Assembly: GCA_948567375.1 (NCBI GenBank)
Contig: OX419758.1
Coordinates: forward strand, 33,795,001 to 33,859,000
Direction: 5' to 3'
Length of the DNA stretch: 64,000 nt
Source: Lunularia cruciata
Taxonomy: Eukaryota; Streptophyta; Marchantiopsida; Lunulariales; Lunulariaceae
How positions within the stretch are numbered: position 1 is the stretch's first letter; each line of letters begins with the position of its first letter. This document shows positions 11,569 to 22,500 of this stretch, piece after piece. The translations under genes were made by a program, and so were the position numbers. The notes beneath the pieces were generated by a model. The model saw only the letters and a list, made by a program, of their open reading frames with translations, was not told the origin of the DNA and searched no databases.

Positions 11569-11993
11569 TGTAAAGACCAAAACCGAGGAGAGAAATAGGA
11601 GAATGGAAACTCACATTGGGACACTTGAATGAGGGAAAACTCTGAATGCTTAGCATGAGCTTTGGCTTTGGTATTTATAGGTAGCATACAAGGCCCTTGA
11701 GAAGCTTCTCAAGAAGCTTCCTCAAGCCGCTTTCTTAGAGTGCAAGCCAAGTTAACTAGGAAGCTTCTCAAGAAGCTTCCTTCTAGAAGCCGCCTACTTG
11801 GCGTGCAAGCTAAGCTAGTTGGAAGCTTCTAGAAGCTTCCTACTAGAAGCTACTTACTTAAGGTGCAAGCTAAGCTAATCGGGAAGCTTCCCAAGAAGCT
11901 TCCTAGATACTTCCAAAATATTCTAGGCTAATTTGTCTTATGTGCTACTTCGTGAGCCTCACTAACTTTGTTGCTAAACTCTATATTGTTACA
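11569..11993 (-). repeat. E1 3' LTR (left copy)
   Basis: 425 bp, TG...CA ends, about 95% identical by eye to 16758-17182. Immediately beyond its right edge the minus strand is purine-rich (GGCGGAGGAATA), a plausible polypurine tract. Confidence 0.95.
11672..11902 (-). promoter_or_regulatory. E1 left LTR promoter: TATA box plus heat-shock-element array
   Basis: On the minus strand TATAAATA (11672-11679) is a consensus TATA box. Starting 22 bases upstream of it are eight exact GAAGCTTC octamers at 11701, 11713, 11760, 11772, 11822, 11832, 11883 and 11895. Each is an nGAAnnTTCn heat-shock-factor half array. At 11821-11840 four pentamers run without a gap: GGAAG CTTCT AGAAG CTTCC. This matches the arrangement of plant heat-shock promoters by known consensus; activity is inferred. 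Confidence 0.65.
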
Positions 11994-12009
11994 TATTCCT
12001 CCGCCGCTA

Positions 12010-12209
12010 GTTGGTGACATCCTCGTCGCTAGTGAAGCTTCAAATTCCTAGATGGCCATCTGTGCATTGTGGAGGTGAGAAAGAGGTTCCAAGGTGGCAT
12101 CATGAAGGGGATACCCTTTCTAAAGGACCTTGTACTCCGTATGTTGGCGACGGCTTTGTTGAATGTGGCGATGGGCAAGGATACGATCAACTTTGTACTC
12201 CTCATGATC
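12010..12209 (-). pseudogene. E1 chromodomain with in-frame stops
   Basis: Read in one minus frame, the sequence starts DHEEYKVDRILAH and continues through KGYPLHDAT and HLHNAQMAI to EFEASLATRM, the shape of a chromovirus chromodomain. Two TAG codons interrupt it: one where the fold normally has the Trp before KGYP, one between MAI and EFEAS. Both can arise from one C-to-T type change. The domain normally reads histone methylation to guide integration. It lies 3' of the integrase and before the 3' LTR. Confidence 0.75.
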
Positions 12210-12242
12210 ATTGATAGGGATAGGAAGAGGAAGAGGTTGGAC

Positions 12243-13517
12243 TCAAGAGGAAAAGGAAGAGGTGTTAGGAACAAAGGGTTTCAACTTGGAAACATGAAAG
12301 ATAGGATGGATACGCATGTGACAAGGCAAGGCAAGACAATAAGCACCAAGAGAGACAATTTGGGTGATATCAAAGGGTCCTATCCAATTAGGGGCAAATT
12401 TACGAACTTGGGTATCAAGTGGGAGAGGGAGGTTACTAGAGGATAGCATGACTTTATCACTGACTTCAAAGGTGAGATCTCGACGATGGTGGTCCGCATA
12501 TTGTTTTTGGCAATTCTGAGCAACAAGGAGGTGAGACTTGGCTTGTTGGAGAGATTGGGATATAGTGGTCAAGAATGTGGAAGTATGAGGAACCTGAGAT
12601 GGAGGGGAAGCAAGAAGAGAATCTAGAACAAGCGGATCTTGGCCAAAATTGAGAAAGAAAGGAGAGAATCCGGTGCTTGCCTGTTTGGAATTGTTGTAGG
12701 CAAATTCGGCAATGGCAAGACATTCATCCCAATTGGTATGGTGGACATTGACAAAGGCACGCAACATATCCTCCAATGTATGATTTGCATGTTTGGTTTG
12801 TCCATCACTTTGAGGATGATAGGCCGTGGACAAAGCAAGCTTGGTGACGAGTATCTAAAAGAGTGCTTGCCAAAACTTCCTGGTAAAGCAAGGATCACGG
12901 TCGGAGATGAGTACGCGTGGCATTCCATGATGCTTGAAGACATTGTCAAAGTAGATTTGCGCTAAGGTTGGAGCATCCACAGTATCACAGGTTGGTGCCA
13001 AGTGGATTTGCTTACTAAGCTTATCCACAAACACCACAATGGCGGTGTGTCCTTGTTTTGTCTTTGGCAAGGATGTGATGAGATCCAAGCTCACATGCTC
13101 CCAATAAGCTAATGGAGCGGCAAGCGGCTTCTGGTTGCTGGCCTTGTTACGTTGCCAACTCTCACATGATTGGACAAATTCTCAAACATCCTGTGTCATG
13201 TTGGGCCACCACCATTGACATTGGAGGGTGCCCAAGGTCTTGTCCACACCCATGTGACCAGCAATGGGTAAATCATGGGCTTCTTGAAGGCGCACAAGTC
13301 GAAGATCACCTTTGGCTGGAACATAGACCCGGTCCGCATAGAATAGAAGGCCTTCCTTGAAGGAGAAGGTGTTGTAATCCTTGTCACCTATTGTGAGCCG
13401 ACCATGTATCATTTGGAAGAAGGGATCTTGCTGTAGAGCTAACCAAAACTCGTTATGAATCTTGGGATCAATTGACACCGTTGTAATTGCTGCCGCGATG
13501 AGAGGAAGAGACTTCAA
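12243..13517 (-). pseudogene. E1 integrase
   Basis: Three minus frames cover the protein. 13182-13517 has the zinc-binding HDLPIAGHMG part; after a TGA stop the second Cys of the finger reads Trp. 12855-13094 contains the first catalytic Asp (SLDLITSLPKT) and the second (ISDRD). 12243-12833 begins STAYHPQSDGQTKHAN and ends HPIFHVSKLKPF. Exactly 35 residues after the second Asp, where the family has Glu, this copy has Lys. Frames are separated by shifts, so no active integrase is encoded. E2 and E3 share the Lys. Confidence 0.85.
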
Positions 13518-13610
13518 ATCAGGTCATCGTGATAGAGCATCAGGGATGACATGGAACCAACCTGGTTTGTACTCAAGTTTGATGTCGAACAATTGGAGTT
13601 GCTCTTCCCA

Positions 13611-15565
13611 TCAATGATGTTGACTCTTCATGTGCTCTAGGTGTAAGGTCTGCAACAATGGCTTGTGATCAGTTTGCATGATCACATGTTTCCCCAAGAG
13701 ATAATGCCTCCATACCTTGGTGGCATATACCATTGCAAGTTGTTCCTGATCTCGAGCAGAGTAATTTCTTTCAGCTATATTTAGTCGGCAAGACACAAAG
13801 GCAATAGTCCATCTGGAAATTCTTGTTGCAACACAGCTCCAATTGCAAAGTTAGAAGCATCAAAATCAACCACACAAAGTAGTTGAGGATCATATGGTTG
13901 AAGAATGGGTCTTGAAGACACCATATACTTTAACTTCTGGAATGCTTCTTCATGCTTGGTGGTCCATTGGAAGCTCAAGTTCTTTCCTAAGAGGTCAGTC
14001 AATGGTGCAGCCACGTGAGCATAATAGTGGATGAACCCTCGGTAAAAACTGGCCAATCCATTGAATGCTTGTACTTTCGTAGCATCTTTTGGGGTAGGCC
14101 AATCAGTAATGGCCTTGATCTTCTCTTCTTCCATCTTGATCCCCTCTGATGAGATCTTATGACCCAAGAAGGTAACCTCCTTCTGCCAAAAAGCACACTT
14201 TGACTTCTTGCAGTAGAATTTCCACTGTTGTAGTCGTCTTAGGACTTCTCTCACATGATTCCTATGTTCTGCCTTTGTCCTACTATAGATTAAGATATCA
14301 TCTAAGAACACTACCACGGACTGATCCAATAGTCCCTCCAACACCCGATGCATTTGATCCATGAAGACTACTGGAGCATTAGTGAGTTCAAAAGGTAGAA
14401 CTCTCCACTCAAAATGTCCATACCTTGTGCGAAAGGCAGTCTTTTGCACGTCCTCTCCTTCAATAGGAATTTTCCAATAGCCACTATGAAGATCTAGCTT
14501 GGAAAAGTAGCGTGCTCCACTTAATTGATCAAGCAGGTCATCAATCCGAGGCAAGGGATATGCATTCTTCATGGTTTGCTTATTGAGCCCACGGTAATCA
14601 ATACAGGAACAAAGTCCTCCATCCTTCTTTGGAACAAATAGTACCGGTGCTCCCCACGGAGAGGTACTATGTCGTATGAAGTCCTTCTCCAACAACTCTG
14701 TAAGTGTTGTTTGCAACTCCTCCAACTCCTTTGGTGAGAGCTGATAGATTGGTTTACTCACTAGAGTACTCCTTGGCAATAACTCTATCTTGAAGGGCAT
14801 ACCTTGATCAGAGGGTAATCCCTTTGGCAGATCATCAGGAAACACATCTACAAGCTCTTGAACTATCCGATCAACCGTGGCTTGATGCGGCACTTGGCCC
14901 TCCTCAGATTGTTCTTGTGCAATCAGCTTGATCCACATCGCGAATACAGACTTATCTTCCTCCAAAGCTTGCTCTATGGCTGCTTCATTAACAAAATTCC
15001 CTTCTAGGGACTCATCTCTCTTCCAAGCTTGCTCCATGGTTGCCTTCTTGGCAAACTTCCCATCTTGGGACTCATCTCCCTTCCAGATTTGCTCTATGGC
15101 TACCTTCTCAACAAACTTCCCATCTTGGGACTGACTATTCTTAGGTGTCTTACTCAGAGGTACCAAACAACCTAATCGGAAATTCCTACCTTGGTGTTGT
15201 ACTTGAATTTGACGGGTCCAATCAAATTGAACCTTATGACGTTCAAGCCAAGGTAGACCCAGAATGATATCATAGTGTAGAGGTGTCACTACAAACCTCA
15301 TACACTCCAAATACTCCTTCCCAATCTTGAAGGCAACAAGATGCAAGGTGCGAAATGCAAAACCTTTTCTACCATCCGCCATCATCAAACTACTTCCAAT
15401 CACTGGCTTGATAGGAGTACCCAATTCCTTTGCTACTTGCATAGACATGCAATTCTCTGAACTTCCAGAATTAACCAAAATCCTACAACCCCGATTAGAT
15501 ATCATACCTTGCAAGTGAAGTAGACTTGCATAGGTTGAACCTTCAATCCCATAGGAACTAATCAA
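13611..15565 (-). pseudogene. E1 protease-reverse transcriptase-RNase H
   Basis: A 594-codon minus frame (13781-15565) starts in the protease; the loop that should read DSG is NSG (residues 32-34). It continues through YDIILGLPWLERH (98-110), a 60-residue repeat block (146-205), and reverse transcriptase from about 270 with KLDLHSGYW (356-364) and FLDDILIYS (420-428). RNase H begins near 563 with VVDFDAS. The frame ends at 13781 because of a one-base shift; RNase H resumes at 13796-13611 (LNIAERNY, TDHKPLLQTL). The long open frame shows moderate decay, but N32 kills the protease. Confidence 0.9.
14951..15130 (-). repeat. Three 60-bp coding repeats in the protease-RT linker of E1
   Basis: Residues 146-205 of the polyprotein are three 20-residue units with the pattern SQDGKF-EK-IEQ-WK-DE (consensus shortened). 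The plus strand shows it as repeated CTTCCCATCTTGGGACTCAT blocks. E2 has the same three-unit arrangement near 32380-32560, so the repeat pre-dates both insertions. Confidence 0.85.
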
Positions 15566-15581
15566 GCTCCTTGTAGGCAGC

Positions 15582-16740
15582 TCAAAATCTCCTACTAGGA
15601 TTCCTCATTTCCCTGATCATTTTGCTCCACAACCTCCACTTGGGCAACTTGTCGAGGTCATCCATTCTTGAGTGGACATTCAGCAATGCGATGCCCCAAC
15701 TGGTGACAATAAAAACAACCTCCATTTTGTCGTAATCTTTCTCTATCTGCTGTGCCAAGTGGTCTTTGCTGGATAGCATCAATCTCCATTGGTACCGGTT
15801 CTTCTACTCGTGGTACTGGTAGGTTTTGTGTAGGTCGAGGTCAAGACCAAGTTGTCACAACTAAGGAATCAATATGCTCAGCCAATTGCATGGCTTCTTC
15901 TATGTTCTGTGGCTCTTGCATGGTCACTTCCAATCTGGTTCATGACTTCAATCATCGCACAAATCGATCCAAAACTTTGCCTTCTTGGATATCTGGAATT
16001 TGCATGATGATATTTTGAAATTGTGTGATGTAGCTTCTCACTGAGCCAATCTGCCTCAACTTTGCCAATTTATCTCATGCAACTCGGGTGGCATTTATAG
16101 TCTAAAATCGACCAAGTATTGCATCCTTGAGCTGAATGACAAATTGGTGTAACAATTTGTCATTCAGCTCTTTCTACTCGGAATCACCACCAAAGTTTTG
16201 CCACGCCATCCAATTGGCTAGAAGCCAAGAGAATTTGTTTATGCTCATCTTGAAGATTGGTGGCTTCAAAGTAACGTTCACAGTCAAACACAAAATTCTC
16301 TATTGTGCTTGGAAGATTCTTGCCTTCAAACACCTTGGGTTTTGAAAATTGAATGCAATCTTCTCCATCTCGAACTGGCGCTCTGTATATCTGTTTTCAT
16401 CGTTGCTAGTCTCGTTCATCCAACAATCAAGTAAGATGCTCAATTTGTTGTTGCATTGCAAGGATAACATCCGGTATTGCCACCATCACTACTACTCTAT
16501 TCCACTACCCTCAATTTATCTAGTTGATTAGCACATAGAAACATCACGTCCACCGTTCTCCATAAGTTACAACTAGAAGTATCAAGGGTTTCTCTGACAC
16601 GGTGATCATATGTAGAAAATCCTGCCCAAAGCGCGAGGTGATGAATTGTGTGAAACGATGCTTTGGTAATATTTGGACATGAAAGTCCCTATGGTTTGGC
16701 GGAAGTGGATTTGGTGGTCCATAAATTCCATCCATCCCAT
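15582..16740 (-). pseudogene. E1 gag
   Basis: A minus-frame CCHC knuckle CFYCHQLGHRIAEC is intact at 15676-15717 (C-x2-C-x4-H-x4-C), just upstream of the protease frame. Further upstream the gag is broken into short frames; the one near 16544-16740 starts MDGIYGPPNPLPPNHRDF after the primer site and may be the gag amino end. Gag packages element RNA in virus-like particles. No single open frame spans the region. Confidence 0.7.
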
Positions 16741-16744
16741 TCCT

Positions 16745-16756
16745 ACTCTGATACCA
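16745..16756 (-). other. E1 primer-binding site, initiator Met-tRNA type
   Basis: On the minus strand TGGTATCAGAGT follows the 5' LTR end after one base. TGGTATCAGAGC is the known complement of plant initiator Met-tRNA, so 11 of 12 positions match. Confidence 0.9.
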
Positions 16757-16757
16757 A

Positions 16758-17182
16758 TGTAAAAGACCAAAACCGAGGAGAGAAATAGGAGAATGGAAAC
16801 TCACATTGGGACACTTGAATGAGGGAAAACTCCAAATGCCTAGCATGAGCTTTGGCTTTGGTATTTATAGGTAACATACAAGGCCCTTGAGAAGCTTCTC
16901 AAGAAGCTTCCTCAAACCGCTTTCTTAGAGTGCAAGCCAAGTTAACTAGGAAGCTTCTCAAGAAGCTTCCTTCTAGAAGCCACCTACTTGGCGTGCAAGC
17001 TAAGCTAGTTGGAAGCTTTTAGAAGCTTCCTTATAGAAGCTACTTACTTAAGGTGCAAGCTAAGCTAATTGGGAAGCTTCCCAAGAAGCTTCCTAGATAC
17101 TTCTGGAATATTCTAGGCTAATTTGTCTTAGGTGCTATTTTGTGAGCTCATTGACTTTGTTGCTAACCTCCATATTGTTACA
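16758..17182 (-). repeat. E1 5' LTR (right copy)
   Basis: 425 bp, TG...CA ends, direct repeat of 11569-11993. It is followed by the ACTAG duplication at 17183-17187. As the 5' LTR it would carry the active promoter. Confidence 0.95.
16862..17092 (-). promoter_or_regulatory. E1 5' LTR promoter: TATA box and heat-shock-element array
   Basis: TATAAATA (16862-16869, minus) and seven GAAGCTTC octamers (16891, 16903, 16950, 16962, 17022, 17073, 17085). The four-pentamer block at 17010-17029 has one pentamer changed (GGAAG CTTTT AGAAG CTTCC), so this copy is slightly weaker than the left one. Confidence 0.65.
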
Positions 17183-17187
17183 ACTAG

Positions 17188-18870
17188 CATCTAGTCTATC
17201 ATGCATTCTATCATTACCTACCACATCTACACTAGGATGTTTAGGAGGCATGGATGTTGTCTATAGTGCCTTAGAAGTATGAAAGAGTAGGGGAGTCTGA
17301 CTTGTCTACAAACCTCTCCTCTCTATAGGTCCAACTAATTCTCCCCTAGGCTCTGGAGCATGTATTGCACTCCTAGTCACTATGGCAGATGCATCTACTT
17401 GTGTTGCTCCACACATAAAGTCCAAGATGTCTCTACTACCATCATAAGAGGTGGAAATCTCAACACCTAAATTTGATCTCCTTTCAGCTATGACAATGCT
17501 AGCCAATCTTTGCTCCAATTGTTAGATCCAAGTAGCCATAGCTTTATCAAAAGCAAGGGTAGGTATTTCACCCCTAATAGGTGTGGATCCTCTACGACCA
17601 CCTCTACCACCTTGTCCTCATGACCTGGAGCTCTTCTAATACTTGCTTTAGCAACCCTACTGCTCCGTAACTCCTAGTGAAGGTCAAAGCATTGGTCACT
17701 AGTATGATCAAATCTGTGGCAATGATCACACTATCTTAGTGCTAGTTGTGATGCACTAAACGTATCATGTCCATTACCTTGAGTGCACTCTCTCTTATGG
17801 TGAGGTCTACCACAAGTCCAACAAGCAACACCACCATTCATTGGTTGCTATTGACTTGAAAATTAAGGTAAGGGTCTAACTACACTAGGTACTCCACTCA
17901 CTCCATAGTATCTGGGCTATCCACTCTATCCTCAAAAGCTAACATAACATGGTGCACTCTTTTGCACTCTGGAAGAAGTAACAATTGTGGAAGTAATAGA
18001 TGTGAAATCTAGATGTCACCACTCTCTTCCACCATGTTGAGCTTCCACAATGCACTTAGCCAAACTAAGGAACATTGTTAAAGTAGGTGAAATAACCTAT
18101 AACAATGTCATGTACTCTACATTGCAACTCCCAATCCAAGATCCCATATTAAAATTGGATTGCATGGGCTTTAATAACTCCCTAATTGAAACTTATTTGC
18201 CATCTCATGTGAGTGTATGCCTTGCGTAGGCTCTCTCTAGCCTTCCACTAGAGCTCCTACAAGCTTCTCAGCTTGTCATTCCGCACTCCTTGGTACTTTT
18301 GCCTCAAGCATTGGAAGAACTCCACCATGGGGTTAAACCTCAATATTGCACCATCTCTTGTAGTGGTACCCCCACTTGTAGTAGCACCATCTCCAATTAG
18401 TGCACCTCCACTAGATCCACCAATGCTATTAGAGCTAGAACTCGAGAGGTACTCCAATCTGCCTTAGCAATTGAGCATGAAGTGATAGGAATGTAGATTT
18501 GAGACCAATATTATCTCTATACCTTGATCTCCTCCATGTGAGCTTTGCTAATCTATGATATTCATCCATTGGTGGACCTTCTAAGTGCTAAAACAACCCT
18601 TTTCATGCCATGAAAGGTGTGAACAAGTCAAGTTCCATATTTGTTGGAGATCATACCAACTATCAATTTCTTAGATGAAGTCATCCAACTCAATAGTACC
18701 TACTATACTAGAGTAGCGCTTGAGGGCCTTTAGAAGCCCCATAAATCTTATCCATGTCCCACAAAAATAGTGCAAATACACCGAGTGCACTCTCAACTGA
18801 ATCAACTCTTGTATCAAACTCCAGATTAGAGTCAATCTCCTCTCTCATTGGAGCTTGAGATATAGGCTAG
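17188..18870 (-). pseudogene. Y1 gag
   Basis: On the minus strand gag begins near 18850 with MREEIDSNLEFDTR and runs in pieces. A Gly/Ser/Thr-rich stretch is followed by ILRFNPMVEFFQCLRQKY in the frame at 18257-18457. Two zinc knuckles follow: CWTCGRPHHKREC at 17785-17823 and CDHCHRFDHTSDQC at 17694-17735. The second has lost the usual Gly. Stops and shifts are frequent. The same order is visible on the plus strand in Y2 (54797-56660), which supports the reading. The E1 insertion separates this gag from its protease. Confidence 0.7.
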
Positions 18871-19210
18871 TATTGAGTGCCACTTTAGGTAAACCTACTA
18901 CGTACTATAGTGTTATCTCCTTTGGAATGCTCAAAGAACTCCATCATAACAATGTAACTCAAACCGCAACTCTAACCACCACAAGTTCTCTACCAAGGAT
19001 CACCATCAAGTGCCAACACCAAAACACTACCCACTAATGTAACTCTAACTATAACAATTACACTAGGAGAAAATGCAACTTGTAACTTGCCATCACAACA
19101 CACACTCTCACGGTTTGTAGGTCAACACTTCATGCCTCACCGGAGAGAACATAGGTAGTCTAATTGGTCATCACTCCAACCTCACTACCAAGAGCACACC
19201 ATAGCACCAA

Positions 19211-20800
19211 TGCTCTAAAGTTAAGGTACCTCACACAAACATGGTGCATAAACAAGAAGTAGAGAATAGAGTGGTCCAATCACAAGAGGTCTCAACAAAA
19301 CCCTTCATCTCATAAATCAACATCAAACTAACTCTACCATCATTTTTCATTTGATATAATAGGAGTGTCTACCTACTCTTAAGCTACAAGATTACCAAGG
19401 ATGGAATCAAACTGCCTCTCCTAGCCAAAGCTACATGTGTATAGGTATTAGTTGAATAGTCACTAGGACAACAAGTGAAGGTGGACCAATTGGCTAGGGT
19501 ACAAATCTAGGAACCAAAGATCTAAGGTTCAAACCATATTGCACATAATCTAGAAGGGTGGGAATTTTTTTCCAAATGATGATCAAAAACTCATCTTAAC
19601 TAGCTAGCCTCACGCAAGCAAGCTAGTCTTTCATAGCCCAATGCCTCAAAATGTCAAAATTTAGTCAAATGAGGCCTTTCTTCTTTCCAATTCAAACCCT
19701 CTCTAAATCTGGCCAAGCTTCACCCAACTTTAGCCAACTCAAGCACTAGCACTAGGGCAATTCAAGCAACCTTAACTCTGAGCAACTCCCATCAATTTGA
19801 TACACTTCCTCTATAGATGGTTGACCGCCAAATCTGCCACTAAATCTCAACTTGAGCCAAATCAATGTAATGTGGATCTCCAAATCCCTACTTCAAAGAA
19901 ATGAGTTCTCAAGTCCACCTTCAATTAGCAACCTTCAACCCTAGGCAACTCCCACCAATCTGACACATCTCTTCTATAATAGGTTGACCATCAAATCCTT
20001 TGCTAAATCTCAACTTGAGCCAAATTGAGATAATGTGGATCTCCAAATCCTTAATTCAAGGGGATAAGTTCCTAATTCCATCTTCAATTTTTCACTTCAA
20101 GCTCAATTTGCATCAAATTGACCCCAATTTCACCACTTAGGCTCAAATCAAACATCCATTATCTCAAATTGATTGAATTCTCAAATAATTAGCAAGTGCT
20201 TTTGTACACCATTTGCCCCATTGCCAAATTTTGTATCAATTTGCACAAAGCTTATGCACATGATCACAATTAAGTGTACCAACAATTAGCAAAGCTTGGA
20301 AATACAACTAACACCTTTAGTTCTTGTGCACAATTCCCCCCTGACTCACTTTTATGATGTAATCAATTTATTCTTCCATTCAAACTACACTTAAATAGAT
20401 TTATACTTGATCCTTCACTCAACACTCTGCCAACAATTGTGCATTGATTATAGTCAAGCCACATCCCCTCTAGCTAAGAGACTCCAAGTGACACTCACCG
20501 GCCTTTGTCCACCATAGCAAGGAACTCAAAGACTCAAAATTAAAGAAGTGAGCCTTTGGAGTTGCAGTTTGAAGGTATACTCCTATGATCAATCTAGGTC
20601 TCCAGCCTTAATGATGCCATTAAAGGCACATTTGATGGTGCAAATGGACAAGTAACGATGGATCTCATCATGTGATCAATAGCCCAAATATAAAATTGGA
20701 CTATCAACAAGTAGTCCATAAGCAAACTACCAAAATACCTATAACTACCAACACTACCACTCAAACATCTAAGCAACCTAGCTTTAGCACTATAAATGTA
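19211..20800 (-). repeat. Y1 5' LTR (about 1590 bp)
   Basis: Bounds come from comparing Y1, Y2 and the inverted piece at 58731-59278. On the minus strand the LTR starts TACATTTATAG (other copies: TGCCATTTGTAG) and ends TTTAGAGCA. The next bases are ATTGGTGC, a position and start expected for a degenerate initiator-Met primer site. At 20800 it abuts the broken end of X1. No good protein frame lies inside. Confidence 0.7.
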
Positions 20801-20809
20801 ATGACAAAG

Positions 20810-22500
20810 ACATCTTGAAACTCATTAACCACAACTTTCAAAGTCTTAGGAGTTTGTCCATCAAGTTATGCAATCTAGAATTTTCTTATTAGACCCATGA
20901 AAACTTTTGTCTTACTGATAGCTATTTTTCTTATGACATAGAGAGATAGTTTTTACCTTTTTGATCTTTCTTCATCTCTAATGATTTTCCATTGGCTAGT
21001 TCTCACTATTTTCTTTCTCCAATTGACCATGGGGTTGTAGTGTTCCATCCAAGGCATGCCTAAGATCACATCATAACACGCTAACCATATCACTTGCCAC
21101 TCAATTTCTTTGTAATACTCTCCTACAAAGAGTGTTATCTTTCTAGGTCATGACTCAATCCTATCTATTTGACCATTAGGTAACTTTACTTCTTCATTCT
21201 CATCTTTCTTTAGTTCTATCTCCAACCTTATTGCAATAGAGAAAGATAAGAAATTCTCTATTGCTCTAGGATCTATCAATACTCTTACCTAATTGCTTTC
21301 TAGAACTCTATTTACAACAATCAATTGTGCATTTGTCTTCCTCAACCTTTATGCACTTGTCTTCTATTTCCCTTGACTTTTACTCTTTTTCATTGAGCTA
21401 AAAAGACCACAAGGTACATTTACTGGCAATCTTCATTTTTTGATGTGACTTTAGCATCATCCTCTTTAATTCATCTCTCCAAGTTGTTAAAAGCTTGCTT
21501 GTCTAGAGGAGGCTGAGTGCCTTTAGGAAGGTAAGCATGACAATTGATGGCTATATGCACAACTTGGCCATAATTGTAACAACATTGTTGTTTTGCTTGA
21601 GCCCCTTCTCCTTGGGGGACTCTATCTCCTCTTTCTTTGACCAATCTCCATTCTCCTTGTAGCGATCGTGCTCCTTGGTCTTGGAAACAAATGTTGCCCA
21701 ATTCTTATGGAATTGGTCCACCAAAATGTGGTGTTTTAGCCTGATGGTGTTGAGTCAGGACTACCTCTTCACCTCCTCCAAGTGCTCCTACTATTCTTTG
21801 AGCACATGTAATGGCTTCAAAAATAATGCAAGGATTTTGTACCATTACCTCTTTGCAAATTTGCAAATTTACCCCATTTGAAATTCTCAAGAGTTTTTGC
21901 TAGACTCATATTGTTTATCACAACCTATAGATTGAGAAATACCTCTATCTACTCTTGTATGTTGTTCTTTTGCTTCAACCCTCATAGTTAGGTTTAAGCT
22001 ATCTACATAAAATCCCCAAATTTCTTCTTGGATTGTTGTCCAAGTGATCTCTCTTCCTTCTACCAGCACTAATTGTTCCCAAGCATCATACCATGTGAGG
22101 GCTTTATTGATCAAGTACCCACATGCAAACACACATTCAGAATGATTGATGACCTCAATTTTGAATAATCAAAAGTAGCAATTCATTTTGGAAATCCAAG
22201 TTTCTACTACTCCCATGGAATGATACTCCTTGTAAGGCTCAATGTTTCATATCTTCTTCATCCATAGTAACAATGTGGCTTCATTGTTGACTGGAGTTGA
22301 GGTCATCAACATGAGTGACTCCCTATGTATTTTGGCCATTGATATTGGATTTTGGGATGATTTCCCTTCTTGCATTACATGATTTTTCATGAGGTATGTA
22401 CTTGATTTTGCAATGCCTCCATTTTTATCTTGATCACCCTAAACTCATTCAATATCCCTTATATTCCTTGTATCAAATCCTATAACTACGGCTCCATGAT
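20810..22500 (-). pseudogene. X1 gag-protease
   Basis: The frame at 21887-22132 reads ALTWYDAW and REITWTTIQEEIWGFY, the core of a retrotransposon gag (W-x2-W...TW..f...F pattern). The frame at 21471-21701 has a knuckle CYNYGQVVHIAINC in which the second Cys is now Tyr. Around 21050-21300 another frame reads SRAIENFLS and YDVILGMPWMEHYNP, flanking the protease active site and the protease-RT border. Several stops break the frame. Confidence 0.75.

Larger units (their letters stand above)
11569..17182 (-). mobile_element. E1: complete but decayed Ty3/gypsy chromovirus nested in Y1
   Basis: Two 425-bp direct repeats (11569-11993 and 16758-17182) bound the element. Both run TGTAAA...GTTACA. The 5-bp duplication ACTAG flanks it at 11564-11568 and 17183-17187. 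The minus strand carries, in order, a primer-binding site like initiator Met-tRNA, gag with a CCHC knuckle, protease, reverse transcriptase, RNase H, integrase and a chromodomain. By eye the LTRs differ at about 22 places, mostly transitions. This makes it the best preserved of three E-family copies, but its frames are broken. Confidence 0.95.
8760..20800 (-). mobile_element. Y1: degenerate Ty3/gypsy LTR retrotransposon, 5' LTR to reverse transcriptase, interrupted by E1
   Basis: Reading on the minus strand there is an LTR (19211-20800), a gag region with two zinc knuckles (17188-18870), a protease (around 11160) and a reverse transcriptase (8760-9500). The 3' part is missing left of about 8760. 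E1 is inserted between gag and protease with an ACTAG duplication. Y2 at 42564-60701 is a second copy on the other strand, which confirms the order of parts. All coding frames are broken by stops and shifts. Confidence 0.8.

Noticed and set aside
11697-11905. GAAGCTTC-rich block as a satellite
   Set aside because: It lies inside both LTRs at a fixed position and is not tandem with a constant period.
12639-12965. 108-codon plus frame opposite the E1 integrase
   Set aside because: Shadow of the minus-strand integrase; no motif of its own. The similar plus frame at 30036-30362 is the same shadow in E2.
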